A stretch of DNA of 16,932 bases, from positions 1-16,932 of the forward strand of contig JAFGTU010000125.1 of assembly GCA_016933985.1 (NCBI GenBank). Reading direction: 5' to 3'. This DNA is from Sedimentisphaerales bacterium. Lineage in GTDB: Bacteria > Planctomycetota > Phycisphaerae > Sedimentisphaerales > Anaerobacaceae. Each line of letters begins with the position of its first letter. The first letter of the stretch is position 1. The position numbers and the translations under genes are program-made. This document shows, piece after piece, positions 14,783-16,932 of the stretch. Below the pieces are notes generated by a model, which ran no database searches, had not been told where the DNA came from, and was given only the letters and a program-made list of their open reading frames with translations.

Positions 14783-16495
14783 TCATCTGGTTCCTCCGCT
14801 GGTCGTGAAGCTCCAGATTGCGCCCGTTGTCGTACGCGCCTGATTGCGTTCATCGATCCGCCAGTAGTACCTGGTATTTGGCGATAGCGGAAAAGGAGTC
14901 GGGTAGAACAAGTTGGTGGTTTGATTGCCCTGAAAATCGCCGGGGGTAATGGTCCCGAAGTAAACATCGTGAGAAGTTGCGCCCTCGCCCGGCGTCCAGC
15001 TTAGAATCGAGCCAGTAACGCCTGTGGCCCCGTCTGCCGGGTCGGGATTGGTTGCCCTGCCGGGGATCAGCGGGCTGGAGCCCAGCCAATGCCAGGCGAG
15101 AAATGCGAAATCCCTGAAATCAACTATACAGTCGCCGTTTATATCGCCTGCGACTATTGTCTCGCAGGGCGGCTTGTCGAAGTACGACTTGCTCGCCTCG
15201 GCCGTTCCGCCATAGGCGCCTATATTGATCCTGCCGCCGTTGGGGAATGGCTCGAGGCTGATGGGATAGCTGGGATCCCCAGCATCAATACACAGGCTCG
15301 TCACCTCATCTATCGTCCATCCTCCCTCGTCAGCATCCCATCTGCCAGCCTGCGACTTCAAATGATAGTCGCCGCCGCCTTCGACCCACGAGGCATTCGG
15401 GTCGTTCGGCTCGACACGGATATTCGGATCGGCAATATGTCCCCAATACCCCGGATCCGCGAAACAAGGATCGGCATCAATATTCCCCAGTCCCCAGTCT
15501 ATCGTGAACGTTCCATCATTCCACACATCTGGCCACCCGCCGGCGATATTGGAATACGATACGGAAAGGATATAGTCGGAACTCCCCCAACCGTCATAGA
15601 GTGCAATCTCCGGGCCCTCGGGAGCGTAGTTCTCGCAAACGATCGAGTGTGAGACCGCCAGTTGGCAGTACTGACGTGCGGATATTCCGCCGCCGCGCTC
15701 TGTGACGATGTTGCCTGTTATTACACAGCCGGTGACTACAAAATCGCTGGCTCGTGCGGAAATTCCGCCCCCCACTTCAGATTTATTGCCGGTTATGATG
15801 CAGTTCCTGATGATCGATGGCTCATCGCATCTAATGCGAATTCCACCGCCCCAATGAGATGACCTATTGTTGCTTACGATACAATTCTCAATTGTTGCGG
15901 ACCGGGCGTCGGTGCAAAAGATTCCGCCGCCGTAACCGTTGGAAATGTTGTGCGTTATGATACAGTTTTTGACAATTAAATCGCTCTGTTCGTTAGCGCC
16001 TATCGCGCCGCCGGAACCCCTATTACGCGTCAAGATGCAGTTGGTGATGGTCGGCGACCCGCCGTGGCAGGCAATGGCACCGGCATAGGCCCAATCATAT
16101 ATAGAATGCATGCCGGTACCGTTCGTTATTGTCAGACCGCTGATGACCGAATTTGCGTCTTCGCCTACGCCGAAGACAAACCCGCACGTCTCTAAGACGT
16201 TTTTACAATCGATTACGGTTGCTGCTACGATGTCGAAATCTTCCGGGTTTGTTCCACGCACAGTTATTGCTTTTCCGTGGAAGACGATATTGTAATTTCC
16301 GGGGCCGGTGTATGTACCGGGCTGGATCTCGACTGTGTCGCCGTCGTTTGCGTCGTTTATTGCGGCCTGGATGTTGTTGAAGTCTGCGGGGGCGTCGTCA
16401 TCGACGGTGATTATTCTCGCCCCGGCCGTTGAGATTAGGGACAGGGTCAGCAGCGATGCCGCCAGGCAGGTTCTTACGCTCATCTTCCACTTCAT
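14783..16495 (-). CDS. Secreted right-handed beta-helix protein with dockerin-like loop and one Fn3-like repeat
   Basis: This 570-aa protein is a paralog of the adjacent 1030-aa protein, with the same order of parts. It has a signal peptide (LAASLLTLSLISTAGA, cleaved after about residue 26), the VDDDAPADFNNIQAAIND entry, a beta-helix (about 100-320, rungs like NCIITHNISNGYGGGI), the DPCFADPGYWG and CIDAGDPSYP connector, and a single dockerin-type loop GDINGDCIVDFRDFAFLA (450-467). It ends with only one Fn3-like unit (about 481-565, HDVYFGTITPG, YYWRIDE). The start at 16495 is chosen because the signal peptide and GAGGAG site (16504-16509, 8 nt) match the sister gene; the frame stays open a further 56 codons upstream, across the promoter, and this extension is not real. 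The role is unknown, probably extracellular binding. Confidence 0.87.
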   Translation of the reverse strand: MKWKMSVRTCLAASLLTLSLISTAGARIITVDDDAPADFNNIQAAINDANDGDTVEIQPGTYTGPGNYNIVFHGKAITVRGTNPEDFDIVAATVIDCKNVLETCGFVFGVGEDANSVISGLTITNGTGMHSIYDWAYAGAIACHGGSPTITNCILTRNRGSGGAIGANEQSDLIVKNCIITHNISNGYGGGIFCTDARSATIENCIVSNNRSSHWGGGIRIRCDEPSIIRNCIITGNKSEVGGGISARASDFVVTGCVITGNIVTERGGGISARQYCQLAVSHSIVCENYAPEGPEIALYDGWGSSDYILSVSYSNIAGGWPDVWNDGTFTIDWGLGNIDADPCFADPGYWGHIADPNIRVEPNDPNASWVEGGGDYHLKSQAGRWDADEGGWTIDEVTSLCIDAGDPSYPISLEPFPNGGRINIGAYGGTAEASKSYFDKPPCETIVAGDINGDCIVDFRDFAFLAWHWLGSSPLIPGRATNPDPADGATGVTGSILSWTPGEGATSHDVYFGTITPGDFQGNQTTNLFYPTPFPLSPNTRYYWRIDERNQARTTTGAIWSFTTSGGTR

Positions 16496-16531
16496 ATCTT
16501 CAACTCCTCGAACATTAGTTCTACAAACAGA

Positions 16532-16560
16532 ATTATAACAGATTCGCCACTGTCGGGCAA
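16532..16560 (-). promoter_or_regulatory. Promoter of the upstream beta-helix gene
   Basis: On the minus strand TTGCCC (complement of 16555-16560) and a perfect TATAAT (complement of 16532-16537) are 17 bp apart. The leader to the ATG is about 30 nt and includes GAGGAG. This is the strongest promoter match in the window. Confidence 0.7.
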
Positions 16561-16569
16561 AAGAAAATG

Positions 16570-16652
16570 CAAGAGTTTCTGCGTATTTTATCAGTAATTT
16601 TGGTTTTTGGCCGGGCGTTTGTTCGGTAATTTCGCCGGATTTGGGATTGTCG
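16570..16652. repeat. Repeat shared with the 3' flank of the large beta-helix gene
   Basis: It corresponds to 11477-11560, with shared blocks CAAGAGTTT, GTTTGTTCG (16617-16625) and CGCCGGATTT (16633-16642) at nearly the same spacing. The first part (about 16570-16585) also resembles 14733-14748 between the two paralogs. Confidence 0.5.
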
Positions 16653-16932
16653 GGGGCGGCCAATGAGTTGCACCGGCTACTATTTTGACGTTACGGGCGA
16701 GTCGCGTGTGGTTCTTGTTTGGAGTTCTTTGCGGCGACAGGGGCTGAATTGGGTTTGTTTGGGTTTGTTTTTCCGGGTCGGACTGGGGCGGCGTATTTGC
16801 AGAAGTTTTTGGTGCATAAGAGGTTGTGGTGATTTTTTGGTTTTCGGGATTGGGTTTGTTTTGCGCAATTGGTGAAGGGTGAAGCGTATCTTGTGAAGCG
16901 TTAAGCCTCGTGAGGGGTTTCGTCGACGAATC
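16653..16932. other. Gene-free, repeat-rich intergenic stretch
   Basis: No credible gene is seen on either strand; open frames of 60-70 codons on both strands are low-complexity products of the repeats. GAATTGGGTTTGTTT (16746-16760), GGGTTTGTTT (16761-16770) and GATTGGGTTTGTTTT (16848-16862) are copies of a motif that reads KTNPI or KQTQF on the minus strand. GTGAAG occurs three times close together at 16872, 16879 and 16893. The stretch runs to the window edge, so an adjoining gene may begin outside. Confidence 0.6.

Noticed and set aside
11566..16495. Cellulosome component
   Set aside because: Only a half dockerin is present, with no cohesin or recognisable glycoside hydrolase motif nearby.
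16496..16663. 56-codon N-terminal extension of the 570-aa beta-helix protein
   Set aside because: It reads through a strong promoter and the GAGGAG site, and the sister gene starts at the signal peptide.
16663..16875. Small ORFs on both strands in the final intergenic stretch
   Set aside because: They are built from TTGGGTTTGTTT repeats, with no ribosome site and no family resemblance.

Overview
The window looks like a chromosomal piece of a planctomycete, most likely class Phycisphaerae (Sedimentisphaerales-like). The grounds are protein style rather than any marker gene: Tat-exported Gfo/Idh/MocA oxidoreductase and sugar isomerase, an ECF sigma factor followed by a large membrane-anchored protein with an 'FDKW..EH' N-terminus, right-handed beta-helix proteins ending in one dockerin-like calcium loop ('VAGDINGDC.VD..DFAFLA..W'), and intergenic repeats whose minus-strand translation reads KTNPI/KQTQF-like. 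No rRNA, tRNA, CRISPR array, transposase or phage gene was seen.

Layout: (1) 102-2953, plus strand: a promoter, a Tat-exported oxidoreductase and a secreted neutral-ceramidase-like hydrolase in a probable two-gene operon. (2) 2950-5997, minus strand: a promoter, a Tat-exported TIM-barrel sugar isomerase/epimerase-like protein, and a 672-aa exported protein of unknown function joined to it by an ATGA start/stop overlap. The two operons converge and their stop codons overlap. (3) 6017-7061, plus strand: a secreted TPR protein with its own promoter, back to back with the isomerase promoter. It is followed by what looks like the decayed C-terminal end of an SGNH/GDSL hydrolase (about 7062-7310). 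(4) 7458-10546, plus strand: an ECF sigma factor and, 2 nt later, an 841-aa single-pass membrane protein that may be its regulator. (5) 10644-11285, minus strand: a small exported protein of unknown function, with a REP-like palindromic repeat on each side. (6) 11566-16495, minus strand: two tandem paralogous secreted beta-helix proteins. One carries a single C-terminal Fn3-like repeat and the other six. (7) 16496-16932: their promoter and a repeat-rich gene-free stretch.

The first two operons plausibly form an envelope carbohydrate or amide/ester processing module (oxidoreductase, isomerase, hydrolase, unknown accessory protein). The sigma factor and its partner look like a self-contained cell-surface signalling pair. 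The beta-helix paralogs look like surface or extracellular adhesin/polysaccharide-binding proteins whose repeat number is evolving. Nothing here is proven to be a new system. The best leads are the sigma/receptor pair and the duplicated, repeat-expanded beta-helix locus.
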